Program-made: the position numbers and the translations under genes
The notes under the pieces: generated by a model
What the model saw: the letters and a program-made list of their open reading frames with translations, nothing else
Told to the model about the DNA's origin: nothing
Databases searched by the model: none
Source: DASTPP01 sp035762175
Lineage (GTDB): Bacteria > Myxococcota_A > Polyangia > Polyangiales > Polyangiaceae
DNA length: 22,395 nucleotides
Direction of reading: 5' to 3'
Assembly: GCA_035762175.1 (NCBI GenBank)
Contig: DASTPP010000250.1
Span: 1 to 22,395, forward strand
In this document: positions 13,210 through 20,856 of the stretch, piece by piece
Position numbering within the stretch: position 1 is the stretch's first letter
Layout: every line of letters begins with the position of its first letter

Positions 13210-14697
13210 ATGCTGCTCGCCATTGACCAGGGAACGACCGGATCGACCGCCCTCGTGCTCGACCTCGAGGGCCGCACCGTGGGCCGCGCGACGCGCGAGT
13301 TTCCGCAGCACTTTCCCCGGCCCGGCTGGGTCGAGCACGAGCCCGACGAGATCTGGCAGTCGGTGCTCGACGCGACGGCCGAGGCCCTGAAGGCGGCCGG
13401 GCTCGCGGGCTCGGCCCTCAAGGCGATCGGCATCACCAACCAGCGCGAGACCACGCTCCTGTGGGAGCGCGGCTCGGGCCGCCCCGCGCACCGGGCCATC
13501 GTCTGGCAAGACCGCCGCACGACCGAGCACTGCGCGCGCCTGCGCGCCGCGGGGCACGAGGCCGAGGTGCGAAGGCGCACCGGGCTGGTGCTCGACCCCT
13601 ATTTCTCGGGCACCAAGCTCGCCTGGCTGCTCGACGAGGGGGGCCTGCGGGCGCGCGCCGAGGCGGGCGAGCTCGCCTTCGGCACCGTCGACAGCTTTCT
13701 GCTCTATCGGCTGACCGGGGGCCTGGCCCACGTAACCGACATAACCAACGCGAGCCGGACCCTTCTTTTCAATCTTCGCACCCTCGCCTGGGACGACGCC
13801 ATGCTCGCGCTCTTGCGCGTGCCGCACGCCGTCCTGCCCCGCACCGCCCCCTCGGCCGGCCCCTTCGGCGTGACCAAGGGCTTCGGCCCCCTGCCCGACG
13901 GCGTGCCCATCACCGGCGTCGCCGGCGACCAGCACGCCGCGCTCTTCGGGCAGGCGTGCTTCGGCGGGGGCGAGGGCAAGTGCACCTACGGCACCGGCGC
14001 CTTCGTCCTCGTCAACACCGGGAGCCGGCCGCTCGAGAGCCGCTTCGGGCTTTTGACGACGCCCGCCTGGCAGATCGGCGACCGCGTCACGTACGCGCTC
14101 GAGGGCTCGTCCTTCGTCGCCGGCGCCGCCGTGCAGTGGCTGCGCGACGGCCTGAAGCTCATCGATCGCGCCGCCGACGTCGAGCCGCTCGCGCGCTCGG
14201 TGCCTTCGAGCGAAGGCGTCGTGGTCGTGCCCGCCTTCACCGGGCTCGGCGCCCCGCACTGGGATGCCGAGGCGCGGGGGCTAATTTCCGGCCTGACGCG
14301 GGGTGTTACCGCCGGTCACTTGGCCCGCGCCACGCTCGAGGGCATCGCCTTCAGCGTGGGCGAGCTCTTGCAGAGCATGGCCGAAGACCTGGGCGCGCCC
14401 CTCGGCCGCTTGCGCGTCGACGGGGGGGCGGCGGCCAACGATCTGCTCATGCAGACGCAGAGTGATTTGTCAGCATTGCTCGTCGAGCGACCGACCGAGC
14501 TCGAGTCGACCGCCCGCGGCGCGGCCATGTTGGCCGGGCTCGGGGCCGGGCTCTTCGGCTCGCCGGCCGAGGCGGCGCGGGTCTTGCGCGTCGAACGCAC
14601 CTTTACCCCCACCCTGCCCGAGCACGAGCGCGTCCGGCGCTGGGCCGCGTGGCGTGAGGCTGTCGGGCGGGCGAAATACCGACCCAATCCGCTTTGA
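13210..14697 (+). CDS. glpK: Glycerol kinase
   Basis: The 495-residue FGGY-family kinase phosphorylates glycerol to sn-glycerol 3-phosphate with ATP in the cytoplasm. The ATP-binding start DQGTTGSTALVLD (D6-T13), the glycerol-site ITNQRET (R79, E80), VWQDRRT, FSGTKLAWLL, the catalytic base in AGDQHAALFGQACF (D240), CTYGTGAF and the C-terminal phosphate motif VDGGAAANDLLMQ are all in place. Length matches Escherichia coli GlpK (502). The ATG at 13210 is directly before the conserved start, but its ribosome-binding site is weak. No glycerol facilitator, GlpD or GlpR gene is next to it, so it stands alone here. The inverted repeat 50 bases upstream may control it. Confidence 0.97.
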   Translation: MLLAIDQGTTGSTALVLDLEGRTVGRATREFPQHFPRPGWVEHEPDEIWQSVLDATAEALKAAGLAGSALKAIGITNQRETTLLWERGSGRPAHRAIVWQDRRTTEHCARLRAAGHEAEVRRRTGLVLDPYFSGTKLAWLLDEGGLRARAEAGELAFGTVDSFLLYRLTGGLAHVTDITNASRTLLFNLRTLAWDDAMLALLRVPHAVLPRTAPSAGPFGVTKGFGPLPDGVPITGVAGDQHAALFGQACFGGGEGKCTYGTGAFVLVNTGSRPLESRFGLLTTPAWQIGDRVTYALEGSSFVAGAAVQWLRDGLKLIDRAADVEPLARSVPSSEGVVVVPAFTGLGAPHWDAEARGLISGLTRGVTAGHLARATLEGIAFSVGELLQSMAEDLGAPLGRLRVDGGAAANDLLMQTQSDLSALLVERPTELESTARGAAMLAGLGAGLFGSPAEAARVLRVERTFTPTLPEHERVRRWAAWREAVGRAKYRPNPL

Positions 14698-14722
14698 TGG
14701 CGCGTGCCGGCGTTTCGTTAGG

Positions 14723-14743
14723 TTATAGTCCAGGGGTTCCCCT
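14723..14743 (+). promoter_or_regulatory. Possible -10 element and small inverted repeat before the UPF0158 gene
   Basis: TATAGT (14724-14729) is a good -10 match in the 120-base gap after glpK, but no -35 is recognisable at 16-18 bases. Directly downstream, AGGGG-TT-CCCCT (14732-14743) forms a small perfect inverted repeat where transcription would begin. A GGCCCG...CGGGCC pair follows near 14753-14780. Confidence 0.3.
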
Positions 14744-14817
14744 CGAGCCGAAGGCCCGTCCGCGGTCCCCGCGCGGGCCGGGCCTCCGGCACTTACCCAG
14801 AGCAGGTTTGATTATCC

Positions 14818-15735
14818 ATGGCGACGAGCGACGAGACACCCCCGGAAGGCCCCAAGGTCGCGCTGCGCGAGGTGCCGGTCGATTGGGAGGCCCTCGAGGA
14901 CGCGTTCGAGAACAATGCCCCGGAGGTGCACAGCTACCTGCACCTGTCGACGGGCGACGTGCTGCGCGTCGTCGACGGCGTGGCCGACCCGCAGATGCAC
15001 GCCCGCATCAACGCCGACAGCAACTACTTGCGCATCGCGCCCGTCAGCAGCCGCGAGCAATACCGCTGGATGGAGCGCTACATCCCGATGGTCGAAGAGC
15101 CCGAGCTGCGCGCGAAGCTCGCGGCCAGCATCGACGGCAAGGGCGCGTTCCGGCGCTTCAAAGACGTGCTGATGAACCACAGCTCCGAGCGCGAGCGCTG
15201 GTTCGCCTTCCGTAGCGAGCGGCTGCGCACCTTCATGGAGGCGTGGCTCGCCGCCCACGCCATCCAGTGCGTGCCGCGCCCCACCTGGGCCGGCCAGCCC
15301 GGCCAGCCGCCCCCGAGCGGCTCGGTCGGCGCCCCGCCCCCGGCCGCCGCGAGCGTCGCCCCGGGCGAGCGCACCTCGGCCGGCGACGAGCCGCCGCCCA
15401 TCTCGCAGGCCGCCCTCGACGGGCGCGAGGCGCGCCGCGGCCGCAACGCCGAGACGCTGCGCAAGAACCTGCGCGACGTCGCCGAGTCGCTCGGGCCGCG
15501 CGACCTCGAGTCGCTCGTCTCGTTCGCCGAGTTCCTCAAGGCCCGCCGCATCGCCCGCTCGTACCAGCACCACCTCGAGACGACGCACGCGCACGAGTCG
15601 GTCTCGATCGACGAGCCCATGCCCGCCTCGTCCGAGAGAAACGGCCGCCCCGGCGCGCCCGGCGCCGGCGAGTCGTCCGGGCCCGCGGCCCGCCCCGCCG
15701 AGATCCGGCCCACCGGCAGCGAGGGCGGTAGCTGA
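14818..15735 (+). CDS. UPF0158-family protein with long C-terminal extension
   Basis: The 305-residue protein has a UPF0158 domain (PF03682) at residues 20-150. Landmarks are VDWEALEDAFENNAPEVHSY, LHLSTGDVLRVVDG, RWMERYIPMVEEPELRAKLA and GKGAFRRFKDVLMN, then ERWFAFRSERLRTFMEAWL. The function of the family is not known to me. Members are usually only about 140-170 residues long. Here a Pro/Ala/Gly-rich linker (about 150-200) leads to a helical segment (about 208-250, ETLRKNLRDVAESLGPRDLE and following) and a disordered tail. The ribosome-binding site is weak (AGCAGG at some distance). Its TGA overlaps the apparent CTG start of the SurA-N-like gene, so the two are probably coupled. Confidence 0.82.
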   Translation: MATSDETPPEGPKVALREVPVDWEALEDAFENNAPEVHSYLHLSTGDVLRVVDGVADPQMHARINADSNYLRIAPVSSREQYRWMERYIPMVEEPELRAKLAASIDGKGAFRRFKDVLMNHSSERERWFAFRSERLRTFMEAWLAAHAIQCVPRPTWAGQPGQPPPSGSVGAPPPAAASVAPGERTSAGDEPPPISQAALDGREARRGRNAETLRKNLRDVAESLGPRDLESLVSFAEFLKARRIARSYQHHLETTHAHESVSIDEPMPASSERNGRPGAPGAGESSGPAARPAEIRPTGSEGGS

Positions 15736-16496
15736 GCGCGCCCCGGCGTCCCGGCGCCCTCGCCGCGCTCGCCGCCGGGCTCGCCCTCGCGCTCGCGCCC
15801 CGCGGCCTCGGCGCCAACCCGGCCGCCGCGCGCCCGGTCGACCGCGTCGCCGTCGTGTTCGAGGCGCCCGAGACGGGCGGCGGCGCCTCGCCGCACGTCG
15901 TCTTCGAGCGCGAGCTCGCCTTCGCCGCCCGCCTCGAGGCGCTCGCCGCCGGCGAGCCGCTCGAAGACGAGACCGGCCCCTACGCCCAGCGGCACGTCCG
16001 CGCCGCCCTCGACCGCTACGTCGCCACGTCGATCCTCGGCGCGCTGCCGGTCGAGCGCAGCGCGCGCCTCTCGCCCCACCCCTGCGACGGCACCGGCGCC
16101 CGCGCCGACGTCGCCGACCTGACCCGCCGCATCGCCCTCGCCCGGGCCGCCCTCGCCGCCCGGGCCCGCGGCGAGCCGGCGCTGCGCCACGCCGCCGCCG
16201 CCGAGGGGCTCGACCACGACGATCTCGCCCACTTCGTGCGCCGCGAGGCCCTCGCCGCGCGCTACCTCGACGTGATGGTCGCGCCCATGCTCGCCCCCTC
16301 CGACGACGAGGTGCGCGCCTTCCTGCGCAACCTCGGGGTCTTGCGCGGCGCCGAGGGCGCGCCCGCCGCCCCCGCGCCCGACCTCTGCGCCGTGCGCCAC
16401 GCGCTCGTCGCCCAGCGCCTCGGCGCCGCCCTCGTCGACTTCTGGCAGTCGGTGCGCCAGCGCGTGCGCGTGCGCGTCGTGCCCCCGCCGCCATGA
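15732..16496 (+). CDS. Exported SurA-N-like chaperone, apparent CTG start
   Basis: The frame is open from a CTG at 15732 that overlaps the previous TGA (CTGA). A TAG stands immediately before it. From this start the protein has 254 residues and a convincing signal peptide: SAPRRPG, then ALAALAAGLALALA, then ANPAAA. VDRVAVVFE follows (residues 36-44), as at the start of SurA-type chaperones. Later parts (DRYVATSIL, RREALAARYLDVMV, PSDDEVRAFLRN, and the end DFWQSVRQRVRVRVV) resemble the SurA N-terminal helical domain. There is no parvulin isomerase domain. A role in folding outer-membrane or periplasmic proteins is inferred. A GTG at 15855 (residue 42) would lose the signal peptide and the conserved start, so I consider it wrong. 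A sequencing error or mutation from GTGA to CTGA is the alternative explanation. Confidence 0.7.
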   Translation: MSAPRRPGALAALAAGLALALAPRGLGANPAAARPVDRVAVVFEAPETGGGASPHVVFERELAFAARLEALAAGEPLEDETGPYAQRHVRAALDRYVATSILGALPVERSARLSPHPCDGTGARADVADLTRRIALARAALAARARGEPALRHAAAAEGLDHDDLAHFVRREALAARYLDVMVAPMLAPSDDEVRAFLRNLGVLRGAEGAPAAPAPDLCAVRHALVAQRLGAALVDFWQSVRQRVRVRVVPPPP

Positions 16497-16609
16497 CCGA
16501 GCCGCCGCCCGCGCCGGGCCCGCCGCGCGCTGACGGCGACGAGGGCGCGGCGCCCGCCCCCGGCGCGGCCTCGCCCCGACGCCGGACGAGGCTTCGCGTC
16601 GAGGCGTAG
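16493..16609 (+). CDS. Possible 38-residue ORF or gene remnant
   Basis: An ATG overlapping the stop of the SurA-N-like gene (ATGA) opens 38 codons: MTEPPPAPGPPRADGDEGAA, then a Pro/Ala stretch and the basic end RRRTRLRVEA. It is low in complexity, and the only support is the overlap, a pattern used by several real genes in this window. It may be a true small protein, the start of a decayed gene or chance. The following 64 bases up to 16673 hold no other feature than a TAAGCT (16655-16660). Confidence 0.25.
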   Translation: MTEPPPAPGPPRADGDEGAAPAPGAASPRRRTRLRVEA

Positions 16610-16673
16610 AGGTCGGCGCGGGCCGGGCGGGTGGCTGCGGCGGGAGCGTCCGGGTAAGCTCGGGGCGAGGCCC

Positions 16674-17270
16674 ATGGCGACCGACCCCTCTTACGTCGCG
16701 CACGCGAGCTTTCCGGGCCTACGGCCGGAGGTCGTCGCGGGCTACCTCGACGCCCCCGAGCACATGGTGGCCGAGGTCGTCGACGGCGAGCTCTTCGTTA
16801 CGCCCCGGCCGCGCCCGCGACACGCGCACGCGTCGTCGCGGCTCGGCCGGCGGCTCGGCCCCTTCTCGGACCCGATCGGCGACGAGCCCGGGGGCTGGCT
16901 GATTCTCGACGAGCCCGAGCTGCACCTCGGCCCCCGACCCGACATCATCGACCCCGACCTGGCGGGCTGGTGCCGCGAGCGCATGCCCCGCCTGCCCGAC
17001 GAGGCCGCGATCACGACGCCGCCGGACTGGGTCTGCGAGGTGCTTTCGGACCGCACCGAGGCGCTCGATCGGGGGCGCAAGATACGCGTCTTTCGCCGCG
17101 AGGGCGTCGGGCATGTCTGGCTCGTGTCCCCCGAGCTTCGCACGGTCGAGGTCTACCGCCTCGAGAACGGACGCTACTCGCTGCTCGACACCTTCGAGGG
17201 CGAGCAGTTCGTGCGGGCCGAGCCCTTCGAGCTCGTCGAGCTCGCCCTCGGCGCCCTTTGGAGCCTGTAG
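16674..17270 (+). CDS. Uma2-family (DUF820) PD-(D/E)XK nuclease-fold protein
   Basis: The 198-residue protein belongs to the Uma2/DUF820 family, whose fold is that of restriction-type endonucleases. GAGG stands three bases before the ATG. The N-terminus has YLDAPEHMVAEVVDGELFVT and a histidine-rich RPRHAHASSRL. The likely metal-binding core is RPDIIDPDLAGW (D90) and PDWVCEVLSDRT (E122), followed by DRGRKIRVFRREGVGHVWLV. Members are numerous in cyanobacteria, Myxococcota and Planctomycetes, and their biological role is poorly known. Activity on DNA has not been shown for most. The gene stands alone between two exported-protein genes, only 8 bases before the next start. Confidence 0.88.
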   Translation: MATDPSYVAHASFPGLRPEVVAGYLDAPEHMVAEVVDGELFVTPRPRPRHAHASSRLGRRLGPFSDPIGDEPGGWLILDEPELHLGPRPDIIDPDLAGWCRERMPRLPDEAAITTPPDWVCEVLSDRTEALDRGRKIRVFRREGVGHVWLVSPELRTVEVYRLENGRYSLLDTFEGEQFVRAEPFELVELALGALWSL

Positions 17271-17278
17271 CGCGGGGC

Positions 17279-18982
17279 GTGGGCGTCGGGGCACGCGGCC
17301 GGGCGCAGCGCGCTTCGGGGCGCCCCAGGACGCTCCGGGGGCTCGCGGCGTCGCTCGCCCGGGCGCTCGCGTCGGGCGGTTCGGGCTCGCTGCTCGCGGC
17401 GGCGCTCGTCTCGGCGATTGCCTCGGGCTGCTCGGGCCCGCCGCCCGCGCGGCCCCCGCGCCCCGCCCGGCCGCCCGCCGCGGCCCCTTCGCCCTGCCCG
17501 CCGGAGCCGCCCGCGCTCGAGCGCGACGCGAGCGTGCCGGGGCGGCGCTTCGCGTACGGGCTTCACCTCGCGCCGCTGCCGAACCTGCTCTACCAGCTCG
17601 ACTGCGTCTCGGGGGCGGTGGTCTGCGCGCGCGTCGTGTTCCGCGAGTTCTGGGGGGCGCGGGGGCTCGACGCCGGCGACGAGGCGGCGCTATCCGCGTG
17701 GAAGGCGCTGCGCACCCGGCACGGCGGCGAGCTCAAGCGCCTCGACGTGGCGCCGGTGACGTTGCCGCTCCTGGCGCCCGCGGGGGCCTTCGACCTCGGC
17801 GAGCGGCAGCGCCTCGCGGGGCTGCTCGCGCGCGCGCCGGGGGCGTACGAGGCGTCGATCGCGCTGCTCTCGGCCGACGCCGACGCGCGCCGGCTCGGCG
17901 AGATCGTGCGGCGCTTCGAGCCCCGGTTCCTGGGCTGGTGGCGGTCGCGCGGGTTCGCCGCGGGCTCGGCGTCGTTCGACGCGTTCGCGCGCCGGCTCGC
18001 CGACCCCTTCTTCGACGCGACGCTCGAGCGGGCGGCGCGCTTTTACGAGGCCGAGCTGCCGCCGGGGCCGCTGCTCGACGTGCACCTCGTGGTGCAGCCG
18101 GCCTCGCCGCGCCAGCTGACGGCGGCCTTCCAGCTCGAGCGCTACGCCATCGTCGAGGCGCCCGAGGGCCGCCCGATCGAGGGCCTGCTCGGGGTCGTGG
18201 CGCACGAGGCGTTTCATTATTTCTTCAGCCGCATGCCGAACGAGCGCAAGGCCGCGCTGATCGGGCGGGTGGTCGCGTCGGACGACCCCTTCGCGGCGGC
18301 ATCATACGGCGTCTTCGACGAGGCCGTGGCGCGCGCGCTCGGCAACGGCGTGGTGGCGCAGCACTACGAGCCGCCCGAGTCGTTCGCCCGCTCCATGGCC
18401 CGCAACGACCCGCGCGAACCGTACCGCGAGGCGAGCGCGGTCGGGCGCGCGCTCTTCCCCTCGATGGCGGGCTTCCTCGAGCGCGGCGCCTCGGCCTCGT
18501 CGGACGAGTTCGTCCGCGCCTATCTGGCCGCGGCGCGCTCGACCTACGAGGGGGGCAGGCCCCGCCCGCTCGACTACCTGCACGCGCCCGTGCTGGTGGC
18601 CGACCCGCGCTTCGCGGCCGCCGCCGAGCGGCTGCGCGACGCGAGCAACGCCGGCTTCCCCACGCTGCGCGAGTACGCGGCCTTCGACGACGAGGCGCGC
18701 GGCTTCGTGGGCGAGCGCCCCTTCGTGAGCGCGGCGCTGCTCGTGCCGGCCGGGGGCGCCTCGGCCGCGCTCGACGGGCTCGCGGCGCCGGCGAAGCACC
18801 GGGCGGCGATGGCGGCGCTCGCCGGCCGCGCGCGCGGGTTCGTGTACGCGCTGCCCCGCACGCCGAAGTCGTACGCGTTCGTCTTCGCGGCGGGCGACGT
18901 GAAGGCGATGGGCGAGCTGGTCGAGCGCTTCGTCGCGCTCTCGGCGATGCGCGAGGGGGCGCTGGTCGAGCTGGCGAAGTGA
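17279..18982 (+). CDS. Large putative lipoprotein with HEXXH metalloprotease motif
   Basis: From the GTG at 17279 the protein has 567 residues. A long basic N-terminus and a hydrophobic run (about 37-48) end at IASGC (C51), a weak lipobox. Pro/Ala-rich sequence follows (52-75). This fits a lipoprotein anchored to the inner or outer membrane. The central part has VVAHEAFHYFF with H309-E310-x-x-H313, then E348 in FDEAVARAL 35 residues later. This spacing is like gluzincin zinc peptidases, where a distant glutamate is the third ligand. I cannot assign a known peptidase family. The rest is mixed helix, with LLDVHLVVQPASPRQL before the motif and FVYALPRTPKSYAFVFAAGD near the end. It follows the Uma2 gene by 8 bases. 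The cleaved substrate, if any, is unknown. Confidence 0.75.
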   Translation: MGVGARGRAQRASGRPRTLRGLAASLARALASGGSGSLLAAALVSAIASGCSGPPPARPPRPARPPAAAPSPCPPEPPALERDASVPGRRFAYGLHLAPLPNLLYQLDCVSGAVVCARVVFREFWGARGLDAGDEAALSAWKALRTRHGGELKRLDVAPVTLPLLAPAGAFDLGERQRLAGLLARAPGAYEASIALLSADADARRLGEIVRRFEPRFLGWWRSRGFAAGSASFDAFARRLADPFFDATLERAARFYEAELPPGPLLDVHLVVQPASPRQLTAAFQLERYAIVEAPEGRPIEGLLGVVAHEAFHYFFSRMPNERKAALIGRVVASDDPFAAASYGVFDEAVARALGNGVVAQHYEPPESFARSMARNDPREPYREASAVGRALFPSMAGFLERGASASSDEFVRAYLAAARSTYEGGRPRPLDYLHAPVLVADPRFAAAAERLRDASNAGFPTLREYAAFDDEARGFVGERPFVSAALLVPAGGASAALDGLAAPAKHRAAMAALAGRARGFVYALPRTPKSYAFVFAAGDVKAMGELVERFVALSAMREGALVELAK

Positions 18983-19075
18983 GGGGCGTCGCCCCCGCCC
19001 TCCGGGCGTTCGACCCCGCGAGGTGGGGGGCGGGCCCGGCCCTCTCGGCGTCCGGCCGGGGCGCGCGGGCCGCGC
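18983..19075. other. Convergent gap with small hairpin
   Basis: The 93 bases between the lipoprotein gene and the facing Nudix gene are very GC-rich. GGGGC-GTC-GCCCC (18983-18995) directly after the stop could be a weak terminator hairpin, though no T-run follows. Nothing else is visible. Confidence 0.35.
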
Positions 19076-19549
19076 TCAGCCCGGGCCCGCGAGGGCGCGG
19101 AAGAAGGCGCGCGTCGCCTCGAACATGGGCTCGAGCGCGAGCGCCTCGCGGGGCGTGAGCCAGCGCGCCTCGCTCACCTCGCGGGTGTCGAGGCGCACGC
19201 CGGCGTCGGGGCGGGGGGTCGGGCGGGCCTCGAACCAGACGAGCAGGTAGTTCGCGCCCTCGGCCGGGCAGCGGTAGACCTCGCGGCCGACGCGCACCTG
19301 GAGGCCGACCTCTTCGTAGACCTCGCGGGCGAGCGCCGCTTCGAGCGTCTCGCCGGGCTCGGGGCGGCCGGTGACGGGCGTCCAGTAGCCGGCGGCGGGG
19401 CGGCCCGGGGCGCGGCGCACGAGCAGGTAGCGGCCGTCCTCGCGCGCGAGCGCCGCGGCGACGGCGAGGGGGGCGGCGGGCGCTTCGGCGGCCCCGTCGG
19501 GGGGCGGGGCGGGCGCCGCGGGGGCCCCGCCGCGGGGCTCAGAAGTCAT
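19076..19549 (-). CDS. Nudix hydrolase
   Basis: The 157-residue protein has a full Nudix box at residues 61-83: G61-x5-E67-x7-R75-E76-V-Y-E79-E80-V-G82-L83. It binds the metal used to cleave nucleoside diphosphates linked to another group. The first 27 residues are Pro/Ala-rich and probably disordered. WTPVTGRPEPGE leads into the box, and SEARWLTPREAL near 128-139 matches the usual C-terminal part. The ATG at 19549 overlaps the end of the MlaE-type gene by 11 bases, so it is last in that operon. The substrate cannot be told from sequence. A house-cleaning role or a place in RNA or cofactor metabolism are both possible. Confidence 0.93.
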   Translation of the reverse strand: MTSEPRGGAPAAPAPPPDGAAEAPAAPLAVAAALAREDGRYLLVRRAPGRPAAGYWTPVTGRPEPGETLEAALAREVYEEVGLQVRVGREVYRCPAEGANYLLVWFEARPTPRPDAGVRLDTREVSEARWLTPREALALEPMFEATRAFFRALAGPG

Positions 19550-20333
19550 CGGTCAGCCAGCTGGTGATGAGGTAGTTGGCGACGAGGATGGCGACGGCGC
19601 TCTGGACGACGGCGCGCGTGGTGGCGAGGCCCACGCCGCGCGCGCCGCCCGAGGCGAAGTAGCCCTGGCGGGTGCAGATCGAGCTGACGAGGAAGCCGAA
19701 GCAGGCGGCCTTGATGAGGCCCATGCCGAGGTCGGCGCCCTTGGTGACCGCGCGGATCTTGTCGAAGAAGATGCCCGGGTCGATGCCGAGCAGGATGACG
19801 GCGACGAGGTAGCCGCCGCAGAGGCCGATGGCGGTGTAGAGCACGCAGAGCAGCGGCAGCATCAGCACGGAGGCCATGAGCCGCGGCGAGAGCAGGTACT
19901 GCACGGGGCTGACGCCCATGGTGGTGATGGCGTCGATCTGCTCGGTGACGCGCATGTTGCCGAGCTCGGCGGCGATGGCGCTGCCGGCGCGGGCGGTGAC
20001 CATGAGGGCGGCGAAGACGGGGCTGATCTCGCGCGAGAGCGAGACGGCGACGATGCCGCCGACGAGGCCCTGCTGGTTGAACTGCTTGAGCGCGTGCACC
20101 ATCTGCAGCGCGAGCACCATGCCGCTGAACATGCCCGTCAGCGAGATGAGGAAGAGCGACTGGACGCCGATGAACTCCATCGCGCGCAGCACCTGCCCGG
20201 CGCGGAAGGGCGGGCGGAAGAGCCAGGCGACGGTCTGCCCGGTCAGGAGGACGGTCTCGCCGATCTCGCCGAGCACGGCGACGAGCTTGTTCGACCAGGC
20301 GGCGAAGGGGTTGGGGCGCGCTAGGGTGGCCAT
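19539..20333 (-). CDS. MlaE-family ABC lipid-transport permease
   Basis: The 264-residue inner-membrane protein is an MlaE-type permease (PF02405) of a phospholipid-transport system between the membranes. An interfacial N-terminal helix precedes FIGVQSLFLISLTGMFSGMV (residues 54-73). The family signature TARAGSAIAAELGNMRVTEQ (113-132) and IDAITTMGVSPVQYLLSPRL follow, then three further hydrophobic segments. AAAGG stands five bases before the ATG and overlaps the stop of tsaE. The partner genes usually next to it (MlaF ATPase, MlaD substrate-binding protein) are absent on both sides. They are either elsewhere in the genome or beyond the operon. Length and motifs are normal. Confidence 0.94.
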   Translation of the reverse strand: MATLARPNPFAAWSNKLVAVLGEIGETVLLTGQTVAWLFRPPFRAGQVLRAMEFIGVQSLFLISLTGMFSGMVLALQMVHALKQFNQQGLVGGIVAVSLSREISPVFAALMVTARAGSAIAAELGNMRVTEQIDAITTMGVSPVQYLLSPRLMASVLMLPLLCVLYTAIGLCGGYLVAVILLGIDPGIFFDKIRAVTKGADLGMGLIKAACFGFLVSSICTRQGYFASGGARGVGLATTRAVVQSAVAILVANYLITSWLTDDF

Positions 20334-20342
20334 GGTTGCCTT

Positions 20343-20837
20343 TCAGCGCCCGGCCCCGAGGGCGGCCGAGGCGAGCGCCTCGCCGCGGGGGCCGAGCGGC
20401 TCGAGCCGGGCGCGGCGCGCCCCGGGGGGGCGCGGCGCCTCGAGGCGCACGACGAGGCCGTCGGGGCCGAGCTCGGCGGCGAAGCGGGCGGCCCACTCGG
20501 CGACGACGACGCCCCGGGCGCGCGCCTCGCCCAGGCCGAGCTCGCGCACCGCCTCGGGGGCCTCGAGGCGGTAGAGGTCGGCGTGCGCGACCGGCAGGCG
20601 CGCCTCGTACTCGTGCACGAGGGCGAAGGTCGGCGACGCGACGCGCACCGCGCGCGGCACGCCGAGGGCGCGGCAGAGCGCGCGGGCGAAGAAGGTCTTG
20701 CCCGCGCCGAGCGGGCCCTCGAGGAAGACGGCGTCGCCCGGGGCGAGGGCGGGGGCGAGGCGGCGCGCGAGGCGCAACGTGTCGCGGCGGGTCGGCAGAT
20801 CGACCCCGGCGCTTCCGCCCCCTTCGCTCGTCGCCAT
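20343..20837 (-). CDS. tsaE: tRNA t6A synthesis ATPase TsaE
   Basis: This P-loop protein of 164 residues works with TsaB and TsaD to put the threonylcarbamoyl group on A37 of tRNAs reading ANN codons. The Walker A motif GPLGAGKT is at residues 41-48. ASPTFALVHEYEARLPVAHA and DLYRLEAPEAVRELGL, then VVVAEWAARFAAEL, are the other family marks. GAGGG stands just before the ATG at 20837. A second ATG at 20855, one base after the stop of the upstream gene (TAAGATG), would add six residues and cannot be excluded. It is second in an operon after a double cyclic-nucleotide-domain protein and before the MlaE-type permease. Confidence 0.94.
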   Translation of the reverse strand: MATSEGGGSAGVDLPTRRDTLRLARRLAPALAPGDAVFLEGPLGAGKTFFARALCRALGVPRAVRVASPTFALVHEYEARLPVAHADLYRLEAPEAVRELGLGEARARGVVVAEWAARFAAELGPDGLVVRLEAPRPPGARRARLEPLGPRGEALASAALGAGR

Positions 20838-20856
20838 CGTCCCTCGGGCCAGCATC

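Noticed and set aside
15855..16496. GTG at 15855 as start of the SurA-N-like protein
   Set aside because: It removes the signal peptide and most of the conserved VDRVAVV strand, which are clearly encoded just upstream in the same frame.
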